A stretch of DNA of 64,000 nt from the NCBI GenBank assembly GCA_019634165.1, contig JAHQVT010000012.1:419342-483341 (forward strand), read 5' to 3'. Positions 35,239 through 44,237 of this stretch are shown one piece after another. The position numbers and the translations under genes were made by a program. Below the pieces are notes generated by a model. That model was given only the letters and a program-made list of their open reading frames with translations. It searched no databases and was not told where the DNA came from. This DNA is from Rhodospirillales bacterium (GTDB lineage: Bacteria; Pseudomonadota; Alphaproteobacteria; Rhodospirillales; Thalassospiraceae). Every line of letters starts with the position of its first letter. Within the stretch, counting starts at the first letter, position 1.

Positions 35239-36324
35239 ATGGAACCATTGGGTAGTCAGCTTCCGATCTATACCAAAACTGCGGGTGCGATTGCACCGCA
35301 GAACAGGTTGATTGTGCCTGATGATCAGCAGAGTTCCACGCAAACCAGCAATTCAGACCGAAATGCTGCTTCACTTCGCAATGCAAACTACACCGCGGAA
35401 AAGCTTCGTGGATCGCTTGGTGGTGCCAGTGATCTTTTAAGTCAGGCGTCAAGTGACCTGTCGCGCATTGGTGACGCGCTTGACGAGATTGATGCACTGG
35501 TCGAGATCGTCGAGGAAAACAGCGATCTTTCCCGCCAGCAACGCGCACAGTTAAATGCGCAGATTGAAGACTATCTGGCGCAAATTGACGATATTGCGGC
35601 AAACAGTAGCTTTGATGACAAAAACCTTCTTGCCGACGACCAAACCATTACTTTGCAAGTCGGGTCGGGTACTTCTGTAGACAATCGGCTTGATGTGGAA
35701 CTTTATGCGTCCGCATCCGATGATTTGGCAACCGGGTTGTCGTCGATAGATGTGTCAGATAACGCCGGTGTTACTGCTGCACGGACTTTGGTCGATGAGG
35801 CGCAAGAAGCACTACGGGATCGGCAAATTTCATTGTCCGCTGATCGCGGTAGTGTTGCGACGGCACAGGATCAAAGTCGAATTTCGCAAGTTGCCAGCGA
35901 TAATATATTGCAAGCGCAACTGGCCGCAGCAGAACCATCTCAGAGCGAAAGCAATCAGGCCCGTATTTCGGAAAATCTTCAGGCCTATTTGGGGGATATT
36001 TCATCCCAATTGGCAAGCCAAACTGTAACGGTGGGTGGCTTTGCCCTACCTGAACCACAGCGCGAACCACAGCCGGAACCACGACCTGATCCGTTCCTTG
36101 AACAGAATGATGCAGCGGCCTTTGACCCGAATGCCGAACAAGGGAATGGGGTCTCTCAGGACTTCTTTGGTTCGTCTTCCACGTTTAACGCACCTAATCC
36201 GTCTTATAGCGCCACGACATTCGGCGGATATGACAGTGGCGGCAGTGGCACGTCTGGCAGCAGCAGTGGTGGTGGGGGGGGTAGTTCAGAACGCCCAGCC
36301 AGCCGGGTGTCTGTTGACGCTTAG
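35239..36324 (+). CDS. Flagellin-like protein with proline-rich and Gly/Ser-rich tail
   Basis: A 361-residue protein from the ATG at 35239 (GGAAAAG upstream). Residues about 60-150 resemble the conserved N-terminal D1 domain of flagellins: alternating helix LSRIGDALDEIDALVEIVEEN, then RAQLNAQIEDYLAQIDDIAANSSFDDKNLL and TLQVGSGTSVDN. A later helix (VDEAQEALRDRQISLSADRGSVATAQDQSRI) resembles the C-terminal D1 helix. The usual flagellin N-terminus with RVNTN and the C-terminal ending are absent. Instead there is a PEPQREPQPEPRPDP spacer and a Gly/Ser-rich tail. There are no flagellar genes nearby. It may be a diverged flagellin-related structural or surface protein. Confidence 0.65.
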   Translation: MEPLGSQLPIYTKTAGAIAPQNRLIVPDDQQSSTQTSNSDRNAASLRNANYTAEKLRGSLGGASDLLSQASSDLSRIGDALDEIDALVEIVEENSDLSRQQRAQLNAQIEDYLAQIDDIAANSSFDDKNLLADDQTITLQVGSGTSVDNRLDVELYASASDDLATGLSSIDVSDNAGVTAARTLVDEAQEALRDRQISLSADRGSVATAQDQSRISQVASDNILQAQLAAAEPSQSESNQARISENLQAYLGDISSQLASQTVTVGGFALPEPQREPQPEPRPDPFLEQNDAAAFDPNAEQGNGVSQDFFGSSSTFNAPNPSYSATTFGGYDSGGSGTSGSSSGGGGGSSERPASRVSVDA

Positions 36325-36358
36325 TTCCCGATGATTTTCTAAAGATACACGCAATTAG

Positions 36359-36397
36359 AAAAACGGCGTTACTGCAAGGGGTTGCGCCGTTTTTTTA
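36359..36397 (+). terminator. Rho-independent terminator after the flagellin-like gene
   Basis: A 10-base stem AAAAACGGCG / CGCCGTTTTT with a 16-base loop and further T residues. Confidence 0.85.
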
Positions 36398-36437
36398 GGG
36401 CTGTGTTTTGATCCTGTATTGCGGGTGGTTGAGCTGC

Positions 36438-36953
36438 TTATCCTTCGACAATTTCGCCGTCGTAAATTCCCCAGAAACCATGCCGTGGTGCCCAGCCTTC
36501 AAAATCACCAAACCGCAACTGGCACCAGTTCAGGTTAACCGGGCAATCTTCAATGCTGCCAATCACGCTGGCTGATACCATTGCAATCTTGCGTGCGTTT
36601 TCGTCGGCTGCGGAATAAAGCATGATGCTGTCATCGGTGACGATCACATGGCGCGCCCCAACCAAAAGACTTTGATGCACCCAACCTTCGCTGCCTTCCC
36701 AATCGCGTACCTTACGCCAGGTATCAAATTCCGAGACGACTTCCATCGGCATGTTGCGACGGTGATAAATCCAGACCTTGGGATAACGAAGGCCGGGACC
36801 GGAACGCAAAAAGACTTTATCTGATCGCAGTGCGACAAAGCGTGGAATTGGCAGGCCGGATTCTTGCGCGCTTGCGACAATTGGTGCGGTCAGACCACCC
36901 AGAATGGCCAAAGCCATGAAGCGATACAAAAAATTGCGAAAAATTCGCGGCAT
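36438..36953 (-). CDS. Secreted SH3-domain protein
   Basis: A 171-residue protein with an N-terminal signal peptide ending in ASA (about residue 31). The mature part has a bacterial SH3 domain: VFLRSGPGLRYPKVWIYHRRNMPMEVVSEFDTWRKVRDWEGSEGWVHQSLL, followed by a second SH3-like half with CPVNLNWCQLRFGDFEGWAPR, where two cysteines could form a disulfide. Proteins of this group are common in alphaproteobacteria and probably bind cell wall. The ATG at 36953 is chosen over one 16 codons earlier because the signal peptide begins there. Confidence 0.85.
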   Translation of the reverse strand: MPRIFRNFLYRFMALAILGGLTAPIVASAQESGLPIPRFVALRSDKVFLRSGPGLRYPKVWIYHRRNMPMEVVSEFDTWRKVRDWEGSEGWVHQSLLVGARHVIVTDDSIMLYSAADENARKIAMVSASVIGSIEDCPVNLNWCQLRFGDFEGWAPRHGFWGIYDGEIVEG

Positions 36954-37152
36954 CTTATTGGTATTCCTTCGTTTATCCTGCCTGATGAGCCCCGGCAACA
37001 ATACGTTGACGCGTAATAAAATTACAAAAACTGCGTCAAAATCCTTGCTTTTGTACCTTTTGGCATGGCATCACTGCAATGCGGCAGGGCACAAAAGTGC
37101 AACATGCCTCATTTTGTCAGAAAAGAGTTAAAAGACCGCATAGGATCGGCAG

Positions 37153-38139
37153 ATGATCAAGAAAAAACCACTTGTCGTCGTAACCCGGAAACTGCCGGAA
37201 GCGATCGAAACCCGCATGATGGAACTGTTTGACGCGCGTTTGAATATCGACGATGCGCCAATGACCAAAGCGGAACTAATTGATGCGGTCAAAGAGGCCG
37301 ATGTACTTGTGCCAACTGTGACGGACAAGATTGATGCGGCTGTACTTGCCCATGCAGGGCCGAACCTGCGCCTGATTGCAAATTTCGGGACGGGTGTGGA
37401 CCATGTTGATCTGCAAACAGCCCGATCACGCGGCATTACGGTGACCAACACCCCGGATGTTTTGACAGAAGATACAGCCGACATGACCATGGCGCTGATT
37501 CTGTCGGTATCGCGCCGCCTTGCAGAAGGCGAGCGCGTTATTCGCAAAGGCGATTGGGGCGGATGGGGGCCAACTTTGATGTTGGGGCACCGTATTTGGG
37601 GCAAGCGTCTTGGGATTGTTGGGATGGGCCGAATTGGTCGTGCATTGGCACGTCGCGCCAAAGGTTTTGGTTTGTCGGTGCATTATCATAACCGTCGCCG
37701 CGTGCATCCAGATGCCGAAGAAGAACTTGAAGCAACCTATTGGGAAAGCCTCGATCAGATGTTGGCGCATGTCGATGTGGTGTCGGTCAATTGCCCGCAT
37801 ACGCCGGCGACCTATCATTTGCTGTCAGCACGCCGTTTGAAGCTGATGCAGCCGCACGCGATTTTGGTTAATACAGCGCGTGGCGAGATCGTTGATGAAC
37901 CCGCACTGACCCGGATGCTGGCTAATGGCGAGATTGCCGGTGCGGGTCTGGATGTGTTTGAACATGAACCGGCGGTAAATCCAAAACTGCTGGAACTGCA
38001 AAATGCTGTTTTGTTGCCGCATATGGGCTCGGCCACGATTGAGGGCCGTGTTGATATGGGGGAAAAGGTTCTGATTAATATCAAGACCTTTGTTGATGGG
38101 CACACACCACCAGATCGCGTGATTGAAGGATTGCTCTAA
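37153..38139 (+). CDS. D-2-hydroxyacid dehydrogenase (glyoxylate/hydroxypyruvate reductase type)
   Basis: A 328-residue NAD(P)-dependent enzyme. The nucleotide-binding motif is GKRLGIVGMGRIGRALARRAKGFG; catalytic residues are the arginine in NTARGEIVDE, the glutamate in DVFEHEP and the histidine in LLPHMGSAT. It closely follows the glyoxylate reductase/GyaR pattern (FGTGVDHVDL, NTPDVLTEDTADM). It reduces glyoxylate or hydroxypyruvate, which fits an organism with an Mcl1-type lyase that releases glyoxylate. A weak ribosome binding site, GGATCGGCAG, precedes the start. Confidence 0.92.
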   Translation: MIKKKPLVVVTRKLPEAIETRMMELFDARLNIDDAPMTKAELIDAVKEADVLVPTVTDKIDAAVLAHAGPNLRLIANFGTGVDHVDLQTARSRGITVTNTPDVLTEDTADMTMALILSVSRRLAEGERVIRKGDWGGWGPTLMLGHRIWGKRLGIVGMGRIGRALARRAKGFGLSVHYHNRRRVHPDAEEELEATYWESLDQMLAHVDVVSVNCPHTPATYHLLSARRLKLMQPHAILVNTARGEIVDEPALTRMLANGEIAGAGLDVFEHEPAVNPKLLELQNAVLLPHMGSATIEGRVDMGEKVLINIKTFVDGHTPPDRVIEGLL

Positions 38140-38167
38140 CCAGCAATGACGGTTCACATGAATGTTG

Positions 38168-38198
38168 CGGGGCGGACCAAGGTCTGCCCCGTTTTTTT
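38168..38198 (+). terminator. Rho-independent terminator after the hydroxyacid dehydrogenase gene
   Basis: An 11-base stem CGGGGCGGACC / GGTCTGCCCCG with one wobble pair and seven T residues. Its T run touches the stop codon of the convergent ATPase gene. Confidence 0.9.
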
Positions 38199-40881
38199 AT
38201 GTCGATTTGGGCGATGATACAAAAAAGTGGATGAGCGGACCAAATACAAGTGGCGTTAGGCTTCCGCCGATAACAAGAAGCCAGCCTGTCATACTTGGTG
38301 CTGTAATCGACAACAGGTTGGAGAGTGACGGCACATAGATGGTCATGCCAATCAATACGGCGCAAATTGCCAATGCCGCCCAGACAAAGGGGTTGGCTGT
38401 GACATCGTTTTTCAACCAGCCAAGTCGTACATTGCGCATGTTAAAGACATGGAAAAGCTGCCCGATCGCAAGTGTCAAAAATGACACGGACAATGCTTCG
38501 TTGGCAGGTAAGTCGAACAGATAGAGTGCCAGAACAAAAGCACCAAGCGTTCCGACTGTTATCAAGCCGCCATAATAAACAATAAGCGTCCAATGTCTGG
38601 CAGCCAGTATCGGTTCGCGCGGGTCGCGCGGCGGGCGCTTCATTACCGCAGACGACCCTTCCCCTATGCCAAGTGCAAAGGCCGGGAATACATCGGTGAC
38701 AAGGTTAAGGTAAAGTATTTGCAGCGGTAGCAAAGGTAAGGGAAGCCCGCTTGATACGGCCAGACCAACAATAAGGATTTCACTGAGATTGCATGACATC
38801 AGATAGATCACGAACGTTCTGATATTTGCAAAAATCACCCGCCCCATGCGCATGGCAGCAACGATGGATGGGAAGGCATCATCGCGCAGGACCATGTCGG
38901 CGGCTTCGCGGGCGACTTCGGTGCCGCGCTGCCCCATTGCAACGCCAATATTGGCCTTCTTAAGGGCCGGGGCATCATTCACCCCATCCCCGGTCATGGC
39001 GACAATGGCACCTTCTGATTGATGCAGCGAAACCAGATCAAGTTTCATTTCCGGGCTAACACGGGCGAAGATCGATGTGCGCAAGGCTGTTTGACGTGCT
39101 TCTTCATCCGCGGCTGCGATATTTTTAATATCGCGTCCTTCCATCACAGGTGTCTCGGATGAACAAAGTCCGACTTGCCGGGCAATGGATAGGGCGGTAC
39201 CGGCATGGTCACCCGTTACCATGATGGTTCGGATACCCGCCTGATGACAGGCATCCATTGCCGCTTTGACGTCGCTGCGCGGTGGATCAAGAAGGGCGAT
39301 CAAGCCGACAAGAACAAGGTTCTCATATGGCGGTTCGTCTTCTGATGTTGTTTCTTTCATCGCCAATGCCAAAACACGCAACCCATCAGCGGTCATATCG
39401 CGGCCGTAAGCTTCCCACTGTTGACGAATTTCATTGTCTAGCGGGCGCACCTCAGATTTGGTCAGGACGTGGGAGCTGTTCTGAATAATCGCTTCGGGGG
39501 CACCTTTAACCGCAACAAACAGGCTGTCACTGTCATCTTGCTGGTGATAGGTCGCCATCATGCGGGTGTGCGGGCTAAACGCTTCTTTTTGAATTTCGGG
39601 CAGGGTCTTAAGCAGTGTGCTTTGGCTGAAATTGGCAAACTTCCCTGCTTCTAGAAGGGCGACTTCCATCGGGTCACCGGCAATTCTATCGGCATCTTCT
39701 TTTTCAGTGTCGGCAACAAGTGTCGCGTCATTGCACAAAACAGCAATTTTCAGGGCAATGTGAAGTTCGTTGTTGTCGTTGGCAGATGAAGGCGCCTGAT
39801 CAGATGTTGCGGCAGTAAGATCGTGATCGTCTTCTGCCGTGCGCAGGCGAACGGCTGTCATATGGTTTTCGGTCAATGTCCCGGTTTTGTCGGTCATGAT
39901 AACCGTCGTCGCACCAAGCGTTTCGACAGCCGAAAGGTTTTTGATGAGCGCATTACGACGCGCCATCCGGGCCATCCCACGGGCAAGGGCAACGGTGGCG
40001 ACAATCGGCAAGCCTTCGGGCACTGCTGCAATGGCAAGAGCAACACCGGTCTTGACCATCAGCAATATGTCTTTGCCGACATAAATCCCGCTGACCGCAA
40101 TGAATAATGTCAGTCCAAGGGTGACCCAAATCAGTTGGCCACCAAGTTTATCAAGGCGTTTTTCAAGCGGGGTGGTGTCTGATTCTGCGGTTTCGGTCAT
40201 GTCTGCGATATGGCCGAGTTCGGTTGCCATGCCGGTCGCAATCGCAACCCCTGTTGCGTCACCGCGTGTAACAGATGTTCCCTTGAAAACCATGTTGATG
40301 CGGTCGCCAAGCGGAATATCTTGATTAGACAGAGCGTCGGAAATTTTGGTGGTAGGTACGGATTCACCTGTCAGGGCAGACTCGTCGCATTGCAGGTTCG
40401 TACATTCGATCAGCCGAATGTCGGCGGGAACAACGTCACCTGCCTCAAGCAACACGATGTCACCCGGAACAATATCTTGTGCCGGAACGATCACAGGATT
40501 TCCTGATCGCAGAACCTTGGCTTTGATCGTAGAAAGCTTGCGCAAGGACTCCATTGATTTGACAGCGCGATATTCGGATGTGAAGCCGATGGCGGCATTC
40601 AGCAACAAGACAGCCGTAATCGCCCCGCCTTCGGTCCAATCGCCGAAGTAAAAGGACAAAGCGACAGCACCAACCAGCAGATAAACAATCAGCCCCCGAA
40701 ACTGATCAATAAGGATGGCCAATGTGGATCGGGAACTGCTTTCCCGAAGTTTGTTGCTTCCGTATTTTTCACGACGTGCACGAACATCAATCGGGGTTAG
40801 ACCGGTTTCTGCCTGAACATTATGGGTGTCAAGAACCTGCGTGGCAGGCTGAAGGTATGGAGGTTTGGCCAAATGGCTCAT
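38197..40881 (-). CDS. P-type cation-transporting ATPase (P2A, calcium-pump-like)
   Basis: An 894-residue P-type ATPase. The actuator motif TGES, the phosphorylation site MTDKTGTLTEN, the nucleotide-binding KGAPEAII and the hinge MTGDGVNDAPALKKANIGVAM are all intact. The membrane segment M4 reads AAVPEGLPIVATVALARGMARM, where PEGLP is the ion-binding bend of Ca2+ and related pumps. An N-terminal cation-ATPase domain (TGLTPIDVRARREKYGSNKL) and the C-terminal domain are present. Calcium or manganese export is likely; the metal is inferred from the P2A class only. The start is uncertain: the ATG at 40881 has a weak ribosome site, and another lies 13 codons earlier. Confidence 0.92.
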   Translation of the reverse strand: MSHLAKPPYLQPATQVLDTHNVQAETGLTPIDVRARREKYGSNKLRESSSRSTLAILIDQFRGLIVYLLVGAVALSFYFGDWTEGGAITAVLLLNAAIGFTSEYRAVKSMESLRKLSTIKAKVLRSGNPVIVPAQDIVPGDIVLLEAGDVVPADIRLIECTNLQCDESALTGESVPTTKISDALSNQDIPLGDRINMVFKGTSVTRGDATGVAIATGMATELGHIADMTETAESDTTPLEKRLDKLGGQLIWVTLGLTLFIAVSGIYVGKDILLMVKTGVALAIAAVPEGLPIVATVALARGMARMARRNALIKNLSAVETLGATTVIMTDKTGTLTENHMTAVRLRTAEDDHDLTAATSDQAPSSANDNNELHIALKIAVLCNDATLVADTEKEDADRIAGDPMEVALLEAGKFANFSQSTLLKTLPEIQKEAFSPHTRMMATYHQQDDSDSLFVAVKGAPEAIIQNSSHVLTKSEVRPLDNEIRQQWEAYGRDMTADGLRVLALAMKETTSEDEPPYENLVLVGLIALLDPPRSDVKAAMDACHQAGIRTIMVTGDHAGTALSIARQVGLCSSETPVMEGRDIKNIAAADEEARQTALRTSIFARVSPEMKLDLVSLHQSEGAIVAMTGDGVNDAPALKKANIGVAMGQRGTEVAREAADMVLRDDAFPSIVAAMRMGRVIFANIRTFVIYLMSCNLSEILIVGLAVSSGLPLPLLPLQILYLNLVTDVFPAFALGIGEGSSAVMKRPPRDPREPILAARHWTLIVYYGGLITVGTLGAFVLALYLFDLPANEALSVSFLTLAIGQLFHVFNMRNVRLGWLKNDVTANPFVWAALAICAVLIGMTIYVPSLSNLLSITAPSMTGWLLVIGGSLTPLVFGPLIHFFVSSPKST

Positions 40882-41149
40882 CTTGCAGGCAATCCATATT
40901 GGAATATTTGCGGTTCTCATTCTTCTAGCCACGGTCATACGACGTCAAGTGAATAGCTGTGAAGATGAATTTGCAGGAATATCTTCTGCGATGACGGTGT
41001 TGCTGCGTTGCTGTCACCGCAGATTTCTTAACGACATAATTTGTCAGGAGAGAAACGCGTTTTCTTGATCGGGTAATGCTCGGGTATTTCTTTTTGACGC
41101 AGGCTTGTCTATCACTATGGCAAAACAGCCTGAGTTAAAGGGGGCCATC

Positions 41150-41836
41150 ATGACTATGATTTTCCAGCATGCTGAACCGACGACCATTCCGGTTCAAAAT
41201 TCTGAACAAACTTTCCCGGTTAACCGCATTTTCTGCATTGGTAAAAACTATGCCGATCATGTGCGTGAAATGGGATCAGACCCGTCCGATACACCGCCAT
41301 GCGTTTTCATGAAGCCGACCGATTGTCTGGTTGTTGGCAATGGTGATCTGCCATATCCGTCTGCGACCGATGATCTGCATTACGAAGGTGAATTGGTGGT
41401 TGCATTGTCCAAGGGGGGCAAGGATCTGGATCGTGCCGCCGTTGAAGATGCCATTTTTGGCTATGCCGCGGGTCTTGATATGACGCGCCGTGATGTTCAG
41501 GCAGGATTGAAAGAACGTCGTCTTCCGTGGGATATGGCTAAGTCGTTTGATGGCTGTGCGGCCATTTCCGCACTTAAGCCAAAGGTGGATGCCGGTAACC
41601 CGCATGCCACCAATTTGAAATTGTCGGTTAATGGTGCTGTTCGTCAAGACGACACCACGGCGAAGATGATCTGGCCTGTGGTCGATGCACTGGTGCATCT
41701 TTCGACCCTGATTGAATTAAAGCCCGGTGATCTGTTGTTTACTGGAACCCCCGAAGGTGTCGGTCAGGTGGTGCGCGGTGATCGCATGGATGTTGCGATT
41801 GCCGATGTCGCAGAGCTGTCGGTGACTTTGAAATAG
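41150..41836 (+). CDS. Fumarylacetoacetate hydrolase family protein (fumarylpyruvate hydrolase-like)
   Basis: A 228-residue FAH-fold hydrolase. FCIGKNYADHVREMG starts the catalytic core; metal ligands lie in HYEGELVVAL (two glutamates) and GYAAGLDMTRRDVQ (an aspartate), and the ending DLLFTGTPEGVGQV is typical. The size and sequence pattern match fumarylpyruvate hydrolases such as NagK, which act in gentisate-type aromatic breakdown. There are no other aromatic degradation genes here, so the substrate is open. The ATG at 41150 follows AAAGGGGG. Confidence 0.87.
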   Translation: MTMIFQHAEPTTIPVQNSEQTFPVNRIFCIGKNYADHVREMGSDPSDTPPCVFMKPTDCLVVGNGDLPYPSATDDLHYEGELVVALSKGGKDLDRAAVEDAIFGYAAGLDMTRRDVQAGLKERRLPWDMAKSFDGCAAISALKPKVDAGNPHATNLKLSVNGAVRQDDTTAKMIWPVVDALVHLSTLIELKPGDLLFTGTPEGVGQVVRGDRMDVAIADVAELSVTLK

Positions 41837-41912
41837 TTCGACTGTTTGCCGAAAATTCACGGGACAGCGGGTCAGGAGCCCTCACCCGAACAGAATGTAA
41901 ACGGAGCCCGTT

Positions 41913-42710
41913 TTGAAAATCGTAAGTTGGAATATCAATTCCGTCCGTCTGCGTATCGAGCAGGTCGTCAAATTTCTTGACGAACAACAGCCAGATGCGC
42001 TGTGCCTTCAGGAATTGAAATGCCCGGATGAACATTTCCCCCACGAAGCGTTCGAGGCGGCGGGTTATGTTCATCGTCACAATCACGGTATGAAAAGCTA
42101 TAACGGGGTGGCAATTGTTTCGCGCCTGCCGTTTGTTCAAACCGATATCAAAAATTTCTGTGGCAAGGACGATCGCCGTCATTGCATGGCAAAGTTTGAA
42201 AACGGTGTTGAATTGCACAATTTCTATATCCCGGCAGGCGGGGATGAACCCGATCCGGCGATCAATGAGAAATTTGCCCATAAGCTTTCCTTCCTTGATG
42301 AAATGACAAGTTGGTGGACGGGCCGTCGCGCCAGTGAGCCGGATCGCAAAGCGGTTCTGGTGGGGGATTTCAATATTGCCCCGTCGGAAAATGATGTTTG
42401 GTCGCATAAAAAGCTTCTGCGGGTTGTAAGCCACACCGCGATTGAGATCGAAATTCTGGAAAAATTCCGTCAGACCGGTGATTTCATTGATGCGGTTCGC
42501 GAAGTCGTCCCCGAACCGGAAAAGCTGTTTAGCTGGTGGAGCTATCGGGCACGCGATTGGCGTGCAAGCAACAAGGGCCGCCGGTTGGATCATGTCTGGA
42601 TGACCCCGAACATGGCGGGCACTGTGCGCACGGCATCTGTGTATGATCTGGCCCGTGACTGGGAAAAACCGTCTGACCATGCACCAGTGGTGGTTGAGTT
42701 TAATTTGTAA
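41913..42710 (+). CDS. xthA: Exodeoxyribonuclease III (AP endonuclease)
   Basis: A 265-residue exonuclease III with the start KIVSWNINSVRLR, LCLQELKCPDEHFP, the catalytic NHGMKSYNGVAIVS, GDFNIAPSENDVW and the ending DHAPVVVEF. It repairs abasic sites in DNA and needs Mg2+. The start codon is TTG, supported by the sequence ACGGAG seven bases upstream and by family alignment of the first residues; no ATG fits. It lies 76 bases after the FAH gene on the same strand and probably shares its transcript. The terminator at 42735 follows. Confidence 0.95.
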   Translation: MKIVSWNINSVRLRIEQVVKFLDEQQPDALCLQELKCPDEHFPHEAFEAAGYVHRHNHGMKSYNGVAIVSRLPFVQTDIKNFCGKDDRRHCMAKFENGVELHNFYIPAGGDEPDPAINEKFAHKLSFLDEMTSWWTGRRASEPDRKAVLVGDFNIAPSENDVWSHKKLLRVVSHTAIEIEILEKFRQTGDFIDAVREVVPEPEKLFSWWSYRARDWRASNKGRRLDHVWMTPNMAGTVRTASVYDLARDWEKPSDHAPVVVEFNL

Positions 42711-42734
42711 CTACATGGTCATTTAAAGATGCTA

Positions 42735-42770
42735 AAAACAGCGGACTGGGGAAACCTAGTCCGCTGTTTT
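42735..42770 (+). terminator. Rho-independent terminator after xthA
   Basis: A 13-base perfect stem AAAACAGCGGACT / AGTCCGCTGTTTT with a 10-base loop and terminal TTTTG. Confidence 0.9.
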
Positions 42771-42895
42771 GTCATGTAAAAGAACTTGATTGTCAGGCTG
42801 ATCAGCGCAACTCTTTTGGTTGAAGACTGCCGTATATGTGCCCATGTTGTGAGTGTCGCACTGTTTCGGTGGCAAATTTAAGCAGGATACGGGCA

Positions 42896-43759
42896 ATGAA
42901 AAAGATACTGATTGGTTTGGCAGCGATCATAGTACTGGTCGTGGGTGGACTTGTGTATGTCTATGTCAATCTTGACGATATCGTCAAAAGCACGATTGAA
43001 GAGGCGGGATCACGCGTCACATTGGCCGAGGTAACGGTCGATGGTGTCTCAATTGAGACAACACAAAACACAGCCAGCATTAATGGTTTGGTGGTTGGAA
43101 ACCCGGACGGGTTTGAAACTGATTATGCTTTTTCACTGGGTAATATCTCGGTCCGGCTTGATGGATCGACCCTGACCAGTGATACCATCCGGATTATCGA
43201 AGTTGTGGTTGATGCGCCAAGTGTGACCTATGAATTGGGCAACGGGTCATCAAATATCGCAACCATTCAGCGCAATGTGGAAAGCTTTGTACAGCGTGTG
43301 TCCGGGCCAACTGGGGCCGGTGGTGCTGAAGGCGGCGACAGTGCAGAATCCGAAGCTGCAGCTTCGGGCACGAAAATCATTATTGATAATGTTTATGTCC
43401 GGAATGGCGATGTTGGTGTTTCTGCGGGCTTCCTGCAGGGCAAAAAACTTTCGGCAAGCTTGCCTGAAATCCACCTTAAGGATGTTGGCAAAGATGACGG
43501 TGGTGCAACACCGGCCGAAGTCGCAGGTGAAATTCTGACCGCAATTAACGCATCCGTCTTTAAAGCGGTATCAAGCCTGAATGTGGATGGTTTGATGCAG
43601 GGCGTGGGCGATCTTGGCAAAGGTGTCGTCGGTGCAGTTGGTAGTGCCGTGAGTGGTGCGACCAGCGGAGCTTCTGGCGCCGGTGGTGCCAAGTTGAAAG
43701 AGGGCGCAGATGCGCTTGGCGGTGCCGTGAAGGGATTGTTTGGTGGGTCTTCGGATTAA
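42896..43759 (+). CDS. AsmA-like single-pass membrane protein
   Basis: A 287-residue protein with one N-terminal helix (IGLAAIIVLVVGGLVYVYV) and a periplasmic beta-rich region. The motif VTLAEVTVDGVSIETTQNTASINGLVVGNPDGF, followed by an alternating strand pattern, is typical of the AsmA/DUF748-like barrel-forming proteins that act at the inner membrane. A Gly/Ala-rich low-complexity stretch (GAGGAEGGDSAESEAAASG) interrupts the middle and a Gly-rich helix-like tail ends the protein. These proteins are linked to envelope lipid transport in larger homologs; this short form is uncharacterised. The ATG at 42896 follows AGGA. Confidence 0.7.
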   Translation: MKKILIGLAAIIVLVVGGLVYVYVNLDDIVKSTIEEAGSRVTLAEVTVDGVSIETTQNTASINGLVVGNPDGFETDYAFSLGNISVRLDGSTLTSDTIRIIEVVVDAPSVTYELGNGSSNIATIQRNVESFVQRVSGPTGAGGAEGGDSAESEAAASGTKIIIDNVYVRNGDVGVSAGFLQGKKLSASLPEIHLKDVGKDDGGATPAEVAGEILTAINASVFKAVSSLNVDGLMQGVGDLGKGVVGAVGSAVSGATSGASGAGGAKLKEGADALGGAVKGLFGGSSD

Positions 43760-43793
43760 TTAAGCCGACTCAAGACTTACGTAACCAATAGCT

Positions 43794-43832
43794 TTTGGCC
43801 TGATGGGGGATACTTCATCAGGCCAAATTTTT
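43794..43832 (+). terminator. Rho-independent terminator after the AsmA-like gene
   Basis: A 12-base perfect stem TTTGGCCTGATG / CATCAGGCCAAA followed by five T residues. Confidence 0.9.
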
Positions 43833-44138
43833 GCGTTCGCGAATATTTTTTTTCTGGTTGTGACGGCTTCGAGACGCCGCGTAAGTCGCCAGTCAAGGGG
43901 CGCAGAGAGGTCGTTGGGTGTAAGAGGTTTGTGAACTTTCTCTATCCCACTGCTTTTTTTCATGAATTTGGTTTCTATATATTTGTGGATAGGGTTAACT
44001 ATATTCTTGAACCATGTTGTTTGCGCGGTTTGGAACGTGGATATCTAGCCATGTTCGAAATGCGCGATTGGGTCTGATGGATCTGATGAGCGCCAAGAGC
44101 AGCATGGGACTTGGATGGGTGTGAATGAAGACCCGTTA
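43833..44138. other. Intergenic region upstream of the OmpA-like lipoprotein gene
   Basis: About 300 bases with no supported gene. An open frame on the minus strand (67 codons) runs through the terminator and is rejected. It should hold the promoter for the OmpA-like gene, whose structured leader begins at 44139. Confidence 0.5.
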
Positions 44139-44183
44139 GATGGATATGGCAAGATACCGGGAAAAGGTATCGGCATATCCATC
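44139..44183 (+). promoter_or_regulatory. Leader hairpin upstream of the OmpA-like lipoprotein gene
   Basis: A 10-base outer stem (44139-44148 and 44174-44183), a small internal loop, a six-base inner stem GATACC/GGTATC and a seven-base loop. It ends about 40 bases before the ribosome binding site, in the likely 5' untranslated region. It could control mRNA stability or translation. Confidence 0.5.
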
Positions 44184-44237
44184 GTATGTTTTAAGGGATT
44201 GGGGTCCTGATTGTCGGTCAGACAAGGAGTAAAACCG

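Noticed and set aside
43760..43963. 67-codon minus-strand frame after the AsmA-like gene
   Set aside because: It runs through a strong terminator hairpin and has no ribosome site.
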